From Rhodohalobacter mucosus (GTDB taxonomy: Bacteria; Bacteroidota; Rhodothermia; Balneolales; Balneolaceae): a stretch of DNA of 64,000 nucleotides. The stretch spans positions 1 through 64,000 of the forward strand of contig NZ_QGGB01000008.1 in the NCBI RefSeq assembly GCF_003150675.1. The letters are read 5' to 3'. The notes beneath the pieces were generated by a model. It saw nothing but the letters and a program-made list of their open reading frames with translations, ran no database searches and was not told the DNA's origin. Positions 55,863 to 64,000 of the stretch are shown here, piece after piece. Both the position numbers and the translations under genes were made by a program. The first letter of the stretch is position 1. Each line of letters starts with the position of its first letter.

Positions 55863-57554
55863 TTACTCCGCATCTTCAAGCATTTCCATTCGTACGGCCT
55901 CGAATTCATCCCCCTCAACCCATTCCATTTTTTCATCCGCATTGATGATATAAAACGACGACCGGTAAAAGAGCCGCAAATCGTCTACCATTCCTTCGAT
56001 ATCCCAATACTCGTTAATTTCATCCGTAACAGCATGGTAATTGGCCGCATCCACACTGTCGATGGTTGCGCTCCAACCTTCGGGTTTGCCGATGTATTCA
56101 TTGCCCCGACGGGGAAAAACAGCCGGTATTCCCACACGGGCCATACTGAAATGATCTGACCTGTAGAAGTATCCCTGTTCCGGGCTGGGGTCCGGTTTAA
56201 CCGTTCTGCCCGCCTCCGCAGCAAATTGCTCGATAACATCCGTAATTGTGTTCCGCCCATAGCCTACCAGAACCACATCCTCCGTGGGACCGTAGGTCTG
56301 CATGCCGTCCATGTTAAGGTTCGCAGAGATCTTTCCGGGGTGTACCGTTGGGTTGTTTGCCCAGTAAAGCGACCCCAGCAGTCCCATCTCTTCAGCTCCA
56401 ACAAAAAGAAACACGGCGCTTCGTTTCAACTCTGTCTCCGTCTCTTTCAGCGCGTTTGCAAGATTTAAAACTGCGCTGACGCCGGCAGCATTATCCCTCG
56501 CACCGTTGTAGATGGAGTCTCCGTTCACCGGGGGAGCTGCGATACCCAAATGATCATGATGCGCTGTAAAAATGACGTACTCATCCATCAGGTCCGGATC
56601 ATTACCCTGAATCATTCCCACTACATTTCTTGATGCCAGGTCACTGTAGGATGCCTGCAGGTTCACATTCATGGTCACGCCTTCCAGCGGAACGGGTTCA
56701 AAATCCATGCTCTCTGCAGCTTCAAGCATATCATCGAGAGAAAGACCCGCAGCTTCAAAAAGGGTCCGGCTGCTCTCTTCAGTCAGCCAGCTGTTGAATT
56801 CAGGGTTATCCGACGCGTCTCCTTCACTTCTCAGCGCGAAACGCTCCCGTCCCCAGCTGTTGGCAACCACATCCCATCCATATCCAGCCGTCGGCGTGGT
56901 ATGAATAACGATTGCGCCCAGCGCACCCATTTCCGCAGCTTTTTCAAACTTGTAGCTCCATCGGCCATAATAGAGCCTGGATTCTCCATCAAAAAGCTCC
57001 GGGTCGTCCGATGGATCACTGTTTTTGAACACCAGAATTTTTCCCTCCACGTCTGTGCCTTTGTAATCATCCCAGTTAAATTCAGGTGCCTGAATCCCGT
57101 AGCCCACATATAGCACCTCTGCATTTTCAATCTCTACCTGATCCGCCTCATTGGAGGGCCATGCCATGAAATCCGTATTGTATGCAAGGCCGGCTGCACT
57201 TCGGCCGTTTTCTCTGATGGTCATCCCGGCGCTGCCGGCGTCTACGCGCTGACCCAGAAGCGGGAATTCCTGAATATAGCCGCCATCGTCCATTCCCGGC
57301 GCTACACCCATCTCTTCCAATTGAGCAACCAGATAGTCAACGGTAAGCTCTTCACCCCGCGATGCTGGTGCGCGCCCTTCAAATTCATCGGATGATAGTG
57401 ATTCAATATGTGCCATCAGCGATTCGCCGGTGATAGTCCGGGCGCCCCGGTCAGCCGGATCGCTGCATCCCGAAATTAGCAATAGCGTTAGAAAAAGAGC
57501 GGAGATTGATATGTATTTCATAGCCATTTCATTAACTGTTGAACGGTTTATCAT
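55863..57554 (-). CDS. M28 family metallopeptidase lipoprotein
   Basis: The 563-residue product has a lipoprotein signal (KYISISALFLTLLLISGC, Cys30) and so is membrane-attached outside the cytoplasm. A PA-type inserted domain (about 130-250, VLYVGYGIQAPEFNWDDYKGTDVEGKILVF) is followed by the M28 catalytic domain, with metal ligands in TAHHDHLG, NGARDNAAGVSAVL, FLFVGAEEMGLLGS, NMDGMQTYG and YFYRSDHFSMA. The family are Zn-dependent aminopeptidases. ATG at 57527 or 57521 is also possible and would still keep the signal. It diverges from the SDR gene across 119 bases. Confidence 0.93.
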   Translation of the reverse strand: MINRSTVNEMAMKYISISALFLTLLLISGCSDPADRGARTITGESLMAHIESLSSDEFEGRAPASRGEELTVDYLVAQLEEMGVAPGMDDGGYIQEFPLLGQRVDAGSAGMTIRENGRSAAGLAYNTDFMAWPSNEADQVEIENAEVLYVGYGIQAPEFNWDDYKGTDVEGKILVFKNSDPSDDPELFDGESRLYYGRWSYKFEKAAEMGALGAIVIHTTPTAGYGWDVVANSWGRERFALRSEGDASDNPEFNSWLTEESSRTLFEAAGLSLDDMLEAAESMDFEPVPLEGVTMNVNLQASYSDLASRNVVGMIQGNDPDLMDEYVIFTAHHDHLGIAAPPVNGDSIYNGARDNAAGVSAVLNLANALKETETELKRSAVFLFVGAEEMGLLGSLYWANNPTVHPGKISANLNMDGMQTYGPTEDVVLVGYGRNTITDVIEQFAAEAGRTVKPDPSPEQGYFYRSDHFSMARVGIPAVFPRRGNEYIGKPEGWSATIDSVDAANYHAVTDEINEYWDIEGMVDDLRLFYRSSFYIINADEKMEWVEGDEFEAVRMEMLEDAE

Positions 57555-57673
57555 TTGGTTCTCTATAAAGAAAATACGCGAAAGAGTCTTTCATCTACAA
57601 ACCGGCGTAAAGTACAGATTTGTACAATTTACACTTTTTACGGGAACGCATTTTTTGTAAGCTACCCTTAACG

Positions 57674-58492
57674 ATGAAATCATTCTACCAAAACAAAAAA
57701 ATTCTCATTACCGGAGCTGCCAGCGGTATTGGCAAGCGTTTTGCCGAAAAAGTGTCCCGGCTGGCCGATGTAGAACTTATTCTTTGGGATCTTAACAAAG
57801 AGCAGCTGGACGCATTGCGGGATACCCTGCCCGTTGAGGGACAAAAGAAACTGCATACAACCGGAATCGATATTACTGACCGGGAACATCTCTTTCTTGA
57901 AAGTGAGCACCTGAAAAAAGAAAATCTGCTGCCGGATGTCATCATCAATTGTGCGGGTGTGGTAACCGGTTCTTATTTTCACCGCCATTCCATGCAAGAG
58001 ATCTCCGATACCATTAATATCAACGTGTTGGGCAGTATGTGGGTGGTTCAGTTGTTTCTCAGCGATATGGTTGACCGCGGTTCTGGACATATTGTAAATA
58101 TGGCAAGTGCCTCAGGCTACATCGGCAACCCCCGCATGAGTGTCTATGCATCCAGCAAATGGGCTGTTTTAGGGTGGTCCGAATCGCTGCGGCTGGAGAT
58201 GCAGCAGTTGAAAACGGGTATCAGCGTCACAACGGTTATTCCAAGCTACGTAGATACCGGAATGTTCAAAGGAGTTAAAGCCCCGGCACTCACCCCGATT
58301 CTCACTACAGAGCAGATCGTGGACAAAATGCTGCGCGGAATCGCCTCCGGTAAAACCGAAATACGGGCACCCTTTATCGTTAACCTCACCCCGTTTTTAA
58401 AGGCCGTTCTGCCCAAAAAAGTGTTTGACTGGCTTGCAGGACGCGTTTTCGGCGTTTACCACTCCATGGATACCTTTGAAGGAAGAAAATAA
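57674..58492 (+). CDS. SDR family oxidoreductase
   Basis: The 272-residue product is a classical short-chain dehydrogenase. It has the NAD(P) motif ILITGAASGIGKRFA, INCAGVV, and the catalytic Ser-Tyr-Lys in NMASASGYIGNPRMSVYASSKWAVLGWSESLRLEM. I chose ATG 57674 because MKSFYQNKKILITGAA places the dinucleotide motif at the usual distance; the frame extends 18 codons upstream without support. The PFIVNLTPFLKAVLPKKVFDWLAGRVFGVYHSM tail is typical of lipid- or alcohol-type SDRs. It precedes an aldehyde dehydrogenase by 11 bases, suggesting that the two oxidise an alcohol to an acid in sequence; inference. Confidence 0.93.
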   Translation: MKSFYQNKKILITGAASGIGKRFAEKVSRLADVELILWDLNKEQLDALRDTLPVEGQKKLHTTGIDITDREHLFLESEHLKKENLLPDVIINCAGVVTGSYFHRHSMQEISDTININVLGSMWVVQLFLSDMVDRGSGHIVNMASASGYIGNPRMSVYASSKWAVLGWSESLRLEMQQLKTGISVTTVIPSYVDTGMFKGVKAPALTPILTTEQIVDKMLRGIASGKTEIRAPFIVNLTPFLKAVLPKKVFDWLAGRVFGVYHSMDTFEGRK

Positions 58493-58503
58493 GCTACCGT
58501 GTC

Positions 58504-59871
58504 ATGACTGTTTCTGATCTTATACAAACACAGAAGGCGGCTCACAAAAAAGGAGCCATGCATTCACTGAAAGCCAGAACGGATATGCTTTCCCGCTTGC
58601 GTACCATGATAAGCACCCATGAAAAAGAGCTCTGTGATGCCATAGCCACTGATTTTGGCAAGCCCTATGTGGAGTCGTATATCACCGAGATTTTTACTGT
58701 ACTGCAGGAGATCGATTTCCATCTCAAGCATTTGAAAAAATGGATAAAACCGGAATCCGCCGGAACACATGTCACGGTGTTTCCATCTAAAAGTGAAGTT
58801 CACCACAGGCCATTTGGAACGGTGCTGGTTATCAGCGCCTGGAACTACCCCGTTCATCTATCTTTGATGCCTGTTATCGGAGCCCTATCTGCGGGCAATA
58901 CGGTAGTTCTAAAACCCTCGGAACTGGCCGCGAATACATCAGCAACTCTGAAAAAGCTGATCGATCAATATTTTCAGAACCAGGTTTTCTCAGTTGTGGA
59001 AGGAGCTGTGGAGGAGACTCAGGATCTTTTAAAGCAGCCTTTTGATAAAATTTTCTTTACGGGCAGTTCTCGCGTTGGTAAAATTGTGATGAAAGCGGCG
59101 GCCGAGCAGCTCATACCGGTGTCCCTGGAACTTGGCGGTAAAAGCCCCGCCATTATCCACAGTGATGCAGATCTTGAAATTGCAACCCGGCGTATCTGGT
59201 GGGGCAAGACCATCAACGCAGGTCAAACATGCGTTGCGCCGGATTATGTTATGGTACATGAAACGCTTAAGAGTTCTTTCATTGAAACCAGCCGTGATGT
59301 TCTGTCATCTTTTTTTCAGGATGATTACCGCTGTGGAGAGAATTATACCAGAATTGTCAACGAGCAGCACTTTGAACGGCTAAAGGAACTTTTGAACAGC
59401 TCATTCGTACTGTTTGGCGGTACCGTTAACAGAGATCATTTGTTTATTGAGCCTACTTTAATTGAGTCCGAATGGACAGATCAAGTGATGCAGGAAGAAA
59501 TTTTTGGGCCCCTTCTTCCTTTACTTACCTATTCAGACCCGGACGAAATGGTAGAACAGATCAGGTCGAAACCTGCCCCCCTGGCGCTTTATCTCTTTAC
59601 CAACTCAGACCCGATTCAGCAAAAAGTATTTACGGGGATCTCTTTTGGAGGGGGATGCCTCAACGAAACCATCAGCCATCTTGGCAATCCCCATCTGCCA
59701 TTTGGCGGGATTGGCAACAGCGGAATGGGATCCTACCACGGCAAACACAGTTTTGATACTTTCAGTCACAAGCAGTCGATTTTAAAAAAACCGGTGTGGC
59801 CCGACCCTGATGTACGATATCCGCCATATGATCAGGAAAAGCTGAAGTGGGTTAAAAAGCTGTTTTCTTGA
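58504..59871 (+). CDS. Aldehyde dehydrogenase family protein
   Basis: The 455-residue product has all ALDH hallmarks: ISAWNYPVHL, TVVLKPSELA, FFTGSSRVGKIV, catalytic Glu209 in LELGGKSPAI, catalytic Cys243 in AGQTCVAPDY, and EEIFGPLLPL. Its short length and N-terminus (AAHKKGAMHSLKARTDMLSRLRTMI) fit the ALDH3 / coniferyl- and fatty-aldehyde dehydrogenase branch, and a C-terminal DVRYPPYDQEKLKWVKKLFS matches that branch too. It converts aldehydes to acids with NAD(P). It is probably co-transcribed with the SDR. Confidence 0.95.
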   Translation: MTVSDLIQTQKAAHKKGAMHSLKARTDMLSRLRTMISTHEKELCDAIATDFGKPYVESYITEIFTVLQEIDFHLKHLKKWIKPESAGTHVTVFPSKSEVHHRPFGTVLVISAWNYPVHLSLMPVIGALSAGNTVVLKPSELAANTSATLKKLIDQYFQNQVFSVVEGAVEETQDLLKQPFDKIFFTGSSRVGKIVMKAAAEQLIPVSLELGGKSPAIIHSDADLEIATRRIWWGKTINAGQTCVAPDYVMVHETLKSSFIETSRDVLSSFFQDDYRCGENYTRIVNEQHFERLKELLNSSFVLFGGTVNRDHLFIEPTLIESEWTDQVMQEEIFGPLLPLLTYSDPDEMVEQIRSKPAPLALYLFTNSDPIQQKVFTGISFGGGCLNETISHLGNPHLPFGGIGNSGMGSYHGKHSFDTFSHKQSILKKPVWPDPDVRYPPYDQEKLKWVKKLFS

Positions 59872-59996
59872 ATGAATACCGGATGCGATTTCGGCTCTTT
59901 CTCAACCTGCGGGGTGGGGGCTTGACAGGATGCATGACATAACATTGGGACGGTCTTCCCTCATCTAACTTACAAAGGTCACTATAGTATCTGTTT

Positions 59997-60995
59997 ATGA
60001 TTTCGAAAACCTATAAGGCTTTGGTTGCTGAAGAAAAAAGCGATGGAGAGTTCACCCAGTCAGTGAAGGAGCTGAAGACCGAAAATCTTCCGGATCATGA
60101 TGTCCTGATTGAGGTACATTACTCTTCCCTTAACTATAAGGATGCACTGTCCGCGTCCGGAAATCGCAGTGTCTCCAAATCCTACCCCTTCACACCGGGC
60201 ATCGATGCGGCCGGCATCGTCAGGAAAAGCCGCGATTCCAGATATCAGCCCGGAGACCAGGTAATTGTAACCAGCTATGATCTGGGCATGAACACACCCG
60301 GAGGATTTGGCCAGTACATCCGTGTCCCGGCCAGCTGGGTTCTTCACTTACCCGACTGCCTCAGGCTTAATGAAAGTATGATGATCGGCACCTCCGGCAT
60401 TACCGCCGCCTTTGGTGTGGAAAAAATTGACCGGTTAATGCCCGCCACAGAAGGCGACGTTCTGGTAACAGGGGCAACTGGAGGAGTTGGCAGCTTTTCC
60501 GTCGGGCTTCTTAATTTACTTGGATATCGGGTAATTGCTGCTACCGGAAAACCGGAACAGGCGCGTTTTCTCAAAAATATTGGCGCTTCTGATGTGATAG
60601 AGCGTGACGCCGTTTCTGACGTTCCCGATAAACCGATGCTGAGTTCACGGTGGAGAGCTGCTTTTGATACTGTTGGAGGGTCCATGCTTGATTCCGTGCT
60701 CAGGCAGATGGAACATAACGGTGTTGTAGCATGCTGCGGGAATGTTTTGGGGGGCGAACTGAAAACCAGCATCTATCCGTTTATTCTGAGAGGGATTAGC
60801 CTGATGGGAGTTGATTCAGGAATAGCGCATATGCAGGATCGTGTGCGTATATGGGACAAGCTTGCTACGGAGTGGAAAATCCCGCACCTGGAACAACTAT
60901 GTAAAACCCGAACACTATCGGATCTCCCCGACGAGATCGAAAAAATACTGAAGGGCGGACAAACGGGAAAGGTCCTGATTAGCTTGCGTGACTGA
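59997..60995 (+). CDS. YhdH/YhfP family quinone oxidoreductase (acrylyl-CoA reductase type)
   Basis: The 332-residue product is a zinc-free medium-chain dehydrogenase: NYKDALSASGNRSVSKSYPFTPGIDAAG, VIVTSYDLGMNTPGGFGQYIRVPASWV, TSGITAAFGVEKI and the NADPH motif VTGATGGVGSFSVGLL. This signature marks the YhdH/AcuI group, known to reduce acrylyl-CoA with NADPH. It ends in the family's GKVLI. Its last 17 bases overlap the end of the convergent receiver gene. Confidence 0.94.
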   Translation: MISKTYKALVAEEKSDGEFTQSVKELKTENLPDHDVLIEVHYSSLNYKDALSASGNRSVSKSYPFTPGIDAAGIVRKSRDSRYQPGDQVIVTSYDLGMNTPGGFGQYIRVPASWVLHLPDCLRLNESMMIGTSGITAAFGVEKIDRLMPATEGDVLVTGATGGVGSFSVGLLNLLGYRVIAATGKPEQARFLKNIGASDVIERDAVSDVPDKPMLSSRWRAAFDTVGGSMLDSVLRQMEHNGVVACCGNVLGGELKTSIYPFILRGISLMGVDSGIAHMQDRVRIWDKLATEWKIPHLEQLCKTRTLSDLPDEIEKILKGGQTGKVLISLRD

Positions 60996-61392
60996 TAAAG
61001 ACCTTCTCTGAATTTCTGTTCATGGCCTTATCGAGGGGAGCTTCAATATCCGACGGATTGATCGGTTTCACAAGATATTCTACATAGCCTGTTTTCTTTG
61101 CCCTCTCCTTGCTCAGCTTATCCCCGTTCCCCGATAGATAGATAACGGGTACATCTGAGAATGCCCGAACACGGTTCATTGCATCAATGCCGTCCATTTC
61201 GCCTTTCAGGGAAACATCCATGATGACAACATCTGGCTGATGCTTTTTGATTTTTTGAACGGCGTCTTCTCCGCTAATCGCCTTTGCCTTTACTTCATAA
61301 CCTAACTTTTCAACGATTCTGGTTTCCACCAGGGAAAGAAGCATGTCATCTTCCACGATGACAACCGTGCCTTTTGATATTCTATTACTCAT
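60979..61392 (-). CDS. Single-domain response regulator
   Basis: The 137-residue product is one receiver domain: VVIVEDDMLLS, phospho-acceptor Asp59 in VVIMDVSLKGEMDG, VIYLSGNGD and the conserved Lys in YLVKPINPSDIE. The MDVSLKG motif places it with receivers of the type that end hybrid kinases or precede PAS-kinases, not with the DINMPGMSG receivers of the main array. No kinase is adjacent. It ends inside the YhdH-type gene, convergent, overlapping by 17 bases. Confidence 0.93.
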   Translation of the reverse strand: MSNRISKGTVVIVEDDMLLSLVETRIVEKLGYEVKAKAISGEDAVQKIKKHQPDVVIMDVSLKGEMDGIDAMNRVRAFSDVPVIYLSGNGDKLSKERAKKTGYVEYLVKPINPSDIEAPLDKAMNRNSEKVFISHAS

Positions 61393-61985
61393 AGCAGCGT
61401 ATTTCTCTCAAAATATTAAAAATCTCTAATATTCAAAACAGATTGTAAAAAATAAATCGATCAGTCCTGTTGTGCGTCTCTGTATTATCTGATGTAGTAT
61501 CGCTTCTTCTTACCGGAAGCTGTGTCTTTCATTGAATCTATGAATTAAGAATCGAGTCTGCAATTGCATCTGCAAATACCGCATATTCATGTACTTTAGC
61601 AAAAAAGTCTGAACGCATTCAGTTCTCCGGATGCGCACTTGCCAATGCCGGTGCATCCATTTATGCCATCTCCGTTGCTGCAATTCGCTTCATACTTACT
61701 TAACCCGGACGGTACCCTGTTCTCTCCAGATCATTAAAAACCATTAACGCTCATAACTTTATCCTCTTGAGTAGACGCCGGAAGAATGGATCAAACAGAT
61801 ATCATTTTGCCCGAAGGGCGCGATACAAGTCAGTACGATTTAATTGGCGCAATACTGAACGGAAGAGTCTGTGTCGGGTAACAACCGGGTACAAAAAATA
61901 AAACCCGTTACCCGCTGCTTCAGGTTGCAGGATAATCAATCCGATTTGAAACCCGAAGTAATCGCTGCGCCGACAACGGCATCAA
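61393..61985. other. Long intergenic region, no gene supported
   Basis: About 590 bases between the upstream side of the receiver gene and the terminator of the DUF4914-like gene. No open frame has a convincing start and composition. A hairpin with a bulge (CGGGTAAC ... GTTACCCG, 61875-61914, inner arms GGGT/ACCC) stands out. The receiver promoter must lie near its right end (61393-61500). A regulatory RNA cannot be excluded. Confidence 0.35.
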
Positions 61986-62022
61986 TAAAAAAAACCCCTG
62001 AGCTTTACGCATGCAGGGGTTT
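61986..62022 (-). terminator. Rho-independent terminator of the DUF4914-like gene
   Basis: On the minus strand, AAACCCCTG and CAGGGGTTT pair as a 9-base stem around a ~13-base loop and are followed by a run of T (eight A on the plus strand at 61987-61994). It lies 25 bases past the stop codon at 62047. Confidence 0.88.
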
Positions 62023-62046
62023 CTTTAGTTCAAAGGTGAGTTATGC

Positions 62047-63927
62047 TTAATTGTGCATAAATTTCTCATAATCGTGAACGGTTCCGTTATCAAGACAGCA
62101 TTCAATGATTTGCCTGCCAAGGTCGTCAAGGTCGGGTGTAAGGAAATTCTTGAGCATTCTATGGAAGAACTCAAGCAGGATTTCAGCCCCGGCATCATAT
62201 CCTTCCTCCTGAACTTCTCTCTGAAGCTCAACCCTGAGCAGCCATTCCGGAATGGTGCGTCCCTCGAACGTCATGTGCTTAAGTGCATATCCCAATACGC
62301 TGCATCGGGCCGGTATAATTTGTTTGTCCGAGAAATTGGCATTTCCTTTTCTTGCCAGGTACTCACGGGTTACCCACTGAGACATAAATCCAACCTTCCA
62401 GGCTCCGATTGTTTGGTTAGGCGTAAGGATATACTGCACTTCAGGTGTTTTATTAATTTGCTCCAGCAGCAGATTGGCCTGTTTTACCTTCTTGCCGGTA
62501 GCGAAAGGCCAGTAACTTCCCACACCTTCACTGCTGATTCCCTGTGTTTGGATAATGCTCGGATTCGCGTGTCCGCGAGGAGCTACGAGTCTCCAGAGCC
62601 AGGCAAGAGCCGGAGGCAGCACATGCATGATGCCCACAATGCCATAGTTGGGCTCCTCCTGCGTACAGGGGGGGGTGCGCATACCGATACTTCGAATCTC
62701 AACCTGAACCGGTTCTTCAACAATATTGGGTACGATATCCCGGGGCAGAATCACCCTGGGATTCGGGCAGGGCACGCCGGGTTCATCCATTGTGTGATCC
62801 CATATCATCGCCCTGCCGCCCGGTACGGATTGGATGTTCAGAAAAAGAAGGGGTTTTGGCGGTACAGCCGTCATTTTTTCCAGTGAGGGATCCGTACCGT
62901 ACTCTTTAATGTGATCGACACGAACAAACCAGCCTTCCTCGGCATCTTCCAGTCCAAGCTTTCCATCATTTTTTTGAAGTGACGGGTGGCAAAGAGCCAT
63001 ATCATCAGCTACCGGCATCAGGTCACAAGTTTGTGCCAGGTCCAGATAGCGTTTGTCATCTTTGTAGAGGTTGTCGCCCAAAAGGAGCCGGCCATCCGCT
63101 AAACGGTGCGGCTGCTGCAACATTTCACTTTTACCGCCTCCGCTGGCCCCCTCGTGCATAAATGTTACGATGTTGTCGTACGGAGTTTTTACTTGCACGG
63201 AAGAGCAGTGAGCCGTTACCCAGCCCTCTTCTTCGCCCTGGCCGATAAGCATTCCGTATACACCTTTCTTGGCACTTGGCCCCGGATACAGATTGTAACT
63301 GAACATTTCGTAGTTGCCGGGTTGCCGGTTGTGTACAACCACCTGTTTGCCTTCAAAATGTGTATGCCTGAATGGCGGTGCAGTGTAGATGAAGGCGACA
63401 GGCTCAAAATCTTCATCAAGTTCGTCGGGGTTTATGATGCCCTGAAGCAGCGCCAGGCCCAGCCCAAAAAATCCCGCGTTGGCCGGAATAATGGCAGCAG
63501 CTTTGTAACCCATTCCAACTTTCCCTGCATTGAAATAAAACATGCCCAGATCCTGGCCTTTCAGCCATTCAAACGTTTCATGGCGCAGCTCCTGAAAATC
63601 GTAGTCGAATCGTTCATCAAATTTCGTCTTGTCTGTTGGAAAATCATCGGCAATCACCATACAATTCGGGTCTCTCCGCCTCATGTATGTTTCAAAATAG
63701 TTGGCGGCTATACCATTTTTTACCCGGTGAACGATCGCTTCTTTTTTAAATTCTCCGCCCGGTAGCTCATAAGAAACCTCACGTGACAGTCTGTTTTCTC
63801 CGCCCACGGAAAGGTTGACAAGGTCGTCGATATTTTTGGCTAATGTTACACTTTTGGCTTCATCCAGTAACTCTCTAAAATCAGCGTGCAGGTTGGAATC
63901 AAGGGAAAGCTCTGCAGTTTTATCCAT
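62047..63927 (-). CDS. DUF4914-like P-loop protein (HPr kinase/PEPCK-like)
   Basis: The 626-residue product is cytoplasmic by lack of a signal. A Walker-A-like stretch, HEGASGGGKSEM with Lys266, resembles the P-loop of HPr kinases (SGxGKSE) and of the PEP carboxykinase superfamily. Other landmarks are MRRRDPNCMVIADDFPTDK near 85, YNLYPGPSAKKGVYGMLIGQ near 210, PHRLADGRLLLGDNLY near 285 and WPFATGKKVKQANLLLEQI near 480. The length and pattern suggest the DUF4914 family, whose reaction is not known to me. Nucleotide binding is likely; a carboxykinase activity is not claimed. It is a single gene with its own terminator. Confidence 0.82.
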   Translation of the reverse strand: MDKTAELSLDSNLHADFRELLDEAKSVTLAKNIDDLVNLSVGGENRLSREVSYELPGGEFKKEAIVHRVKNGIAANYFETYMRRRDPNCMVIADDFPTDKTKFDERFDYDFQELRHETFEWLKGQDLGMFYFNAGKVGMGYKAAAIIPANAGFFGLGLALLQGIINPDELDEDFEPVAFIYTAPPFRHTHFEGKQVVVHNRQPGNYEMFSYNLYPGPSAKKGVYGMLIGQGEEEGWVTAHCSSVQVKTPYDNIVTFMHEGASGGGKSEMLQQPHRLADGRLLLGDNLYKDDKRYLDLAQTCDLMPVADDMALCHPSLQKNDGKLGLEDAEEGWFVRVDHIKEYGTDPSLEKMTAVPPKPLLFLNIQSVPGGRAMIWDHTMDEPGVPCPNPRVILPRDIVPNIVEEPVQVEIRSIGMRTPPCTQEEPNYGIVGIMHVLPPALAWLWRLVAPRGHANPSIIQTQGISSEGVGSYWPFATGKKVKQANLLLEQINKTPEVQYILTPNQTIGAWKVGFMSQWVTREYLARKGNANFSDKQIIPARCSVLGYALKHMTFEGRTIPEWLLRVELQREVQEEGYDAGAEILLEFFHRMLKNFLTPDLDDLGRQIIECCLDNGTVHDYEKFMHN

Positions 63928-64000
63928 AGAATTGAATTTTAAAAATGGAAATTATCTGGTGCTCCTGAAATATACGCTTCTTTGTGCAGATACTAAAGAC

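Noticed and set aside
62053-63765. Plus-strand ORFs of 277 and 219 codons
   Set aside because: They lie wholly inside the well-supported DUF4914-like gene on the other strand and show no family motif.
62047-63927. Annotation as PEP carboxykinase
   Set aside because: Only the P-loop resembles that superfamily; the substrate and metal motifs of known ATP- or GTP-type enzymes are not evident.

Overview
The window looks like chromosomal DNA of a Bacteroidota/Balneolota-type (FCB group) bacterium. The evidence is the family mix: a DUF6090 membrane protein, a DUF5916 outer-membrane barrel, periplasmic ligand-sensor propeller kinases with Y_Y_Y domains, FIST proteins, few clear Shine-Dalgarno sites and many short palindromic repeats. 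The genus cannot be read from the sequence. I see no rRNA, tRNA, phage or IS transposase gene.

Region 1 (1-3.0 kb) holds three small unlinked genes: a DUF6090 membrane protein, an NTF2-like lipoprotein and a secreted protein with an internal duplication. The third ends at a clear terminator.

Region 2 (3.3-42.5 kb) is the centrepiece. It is a 39-kb run of co-directional signalling genes with short gaps or overlapping ends. It encodes eight histidine kinases (HK1-HK8), two nearly matching stand-alone receivers, one receiver-PP2C phosphatase, four FIST proteins and two small alpha/beta-barrel-like proteins, and closes with a convergent STAS antagonist. The kinases have very different input ends: two propeller sensors (HK2, HK3), one five-GAF array (HK4), four SnoaL-headed kinases with 2, 3, 4 and 13 copies of a ~190-residue module (HK1, HK5, HK6, HK7; HK7 has 2,975 residues), and one kinase with no sensor (HK8). 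Their phospho-acceptor helices are nearly identical, so they probably converge on the same receivers. The output is probably a partner-switch: PP2C acting on the STAS protein.

The two surface loops of these kinases (the tip of the DHp hairpin, and the stretch after the N-box) carry in-frame insertions made of several families of short palindromic DNA repeats. Related repeats also lie between genes at 44.8-45.1 and 53.6-53.8 kb. This is the most unusual feature of the window.

Region 3 (42.7-48.5 kb) has a UbiA-like membrane protein, a ferredoxin/double-CDGSH protein, a DUF423 protein, a secreted protein, a DUF5916 barrel and a YjbR protein. Region 4 (48.5-57.6 kb, mostly minus strand) has a hydroxypyruvate-isomerase-like protein, an MFS exporter, a haem-linked cluster (ChaN-like, hemB, htpX, hemL) and an M28 peptidase. 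Two arrays of a ~122-bp repeat with AGACAT-type inverted ends lie beside gene stop codons here. Region 5 (57.6-64 kb) has an SDR, an aldehyde dehydrogenase and a YhdH-type reductase on the plus strand, then a single-domain receiver and a DUF4914-like P-loop protein on the minus strand.
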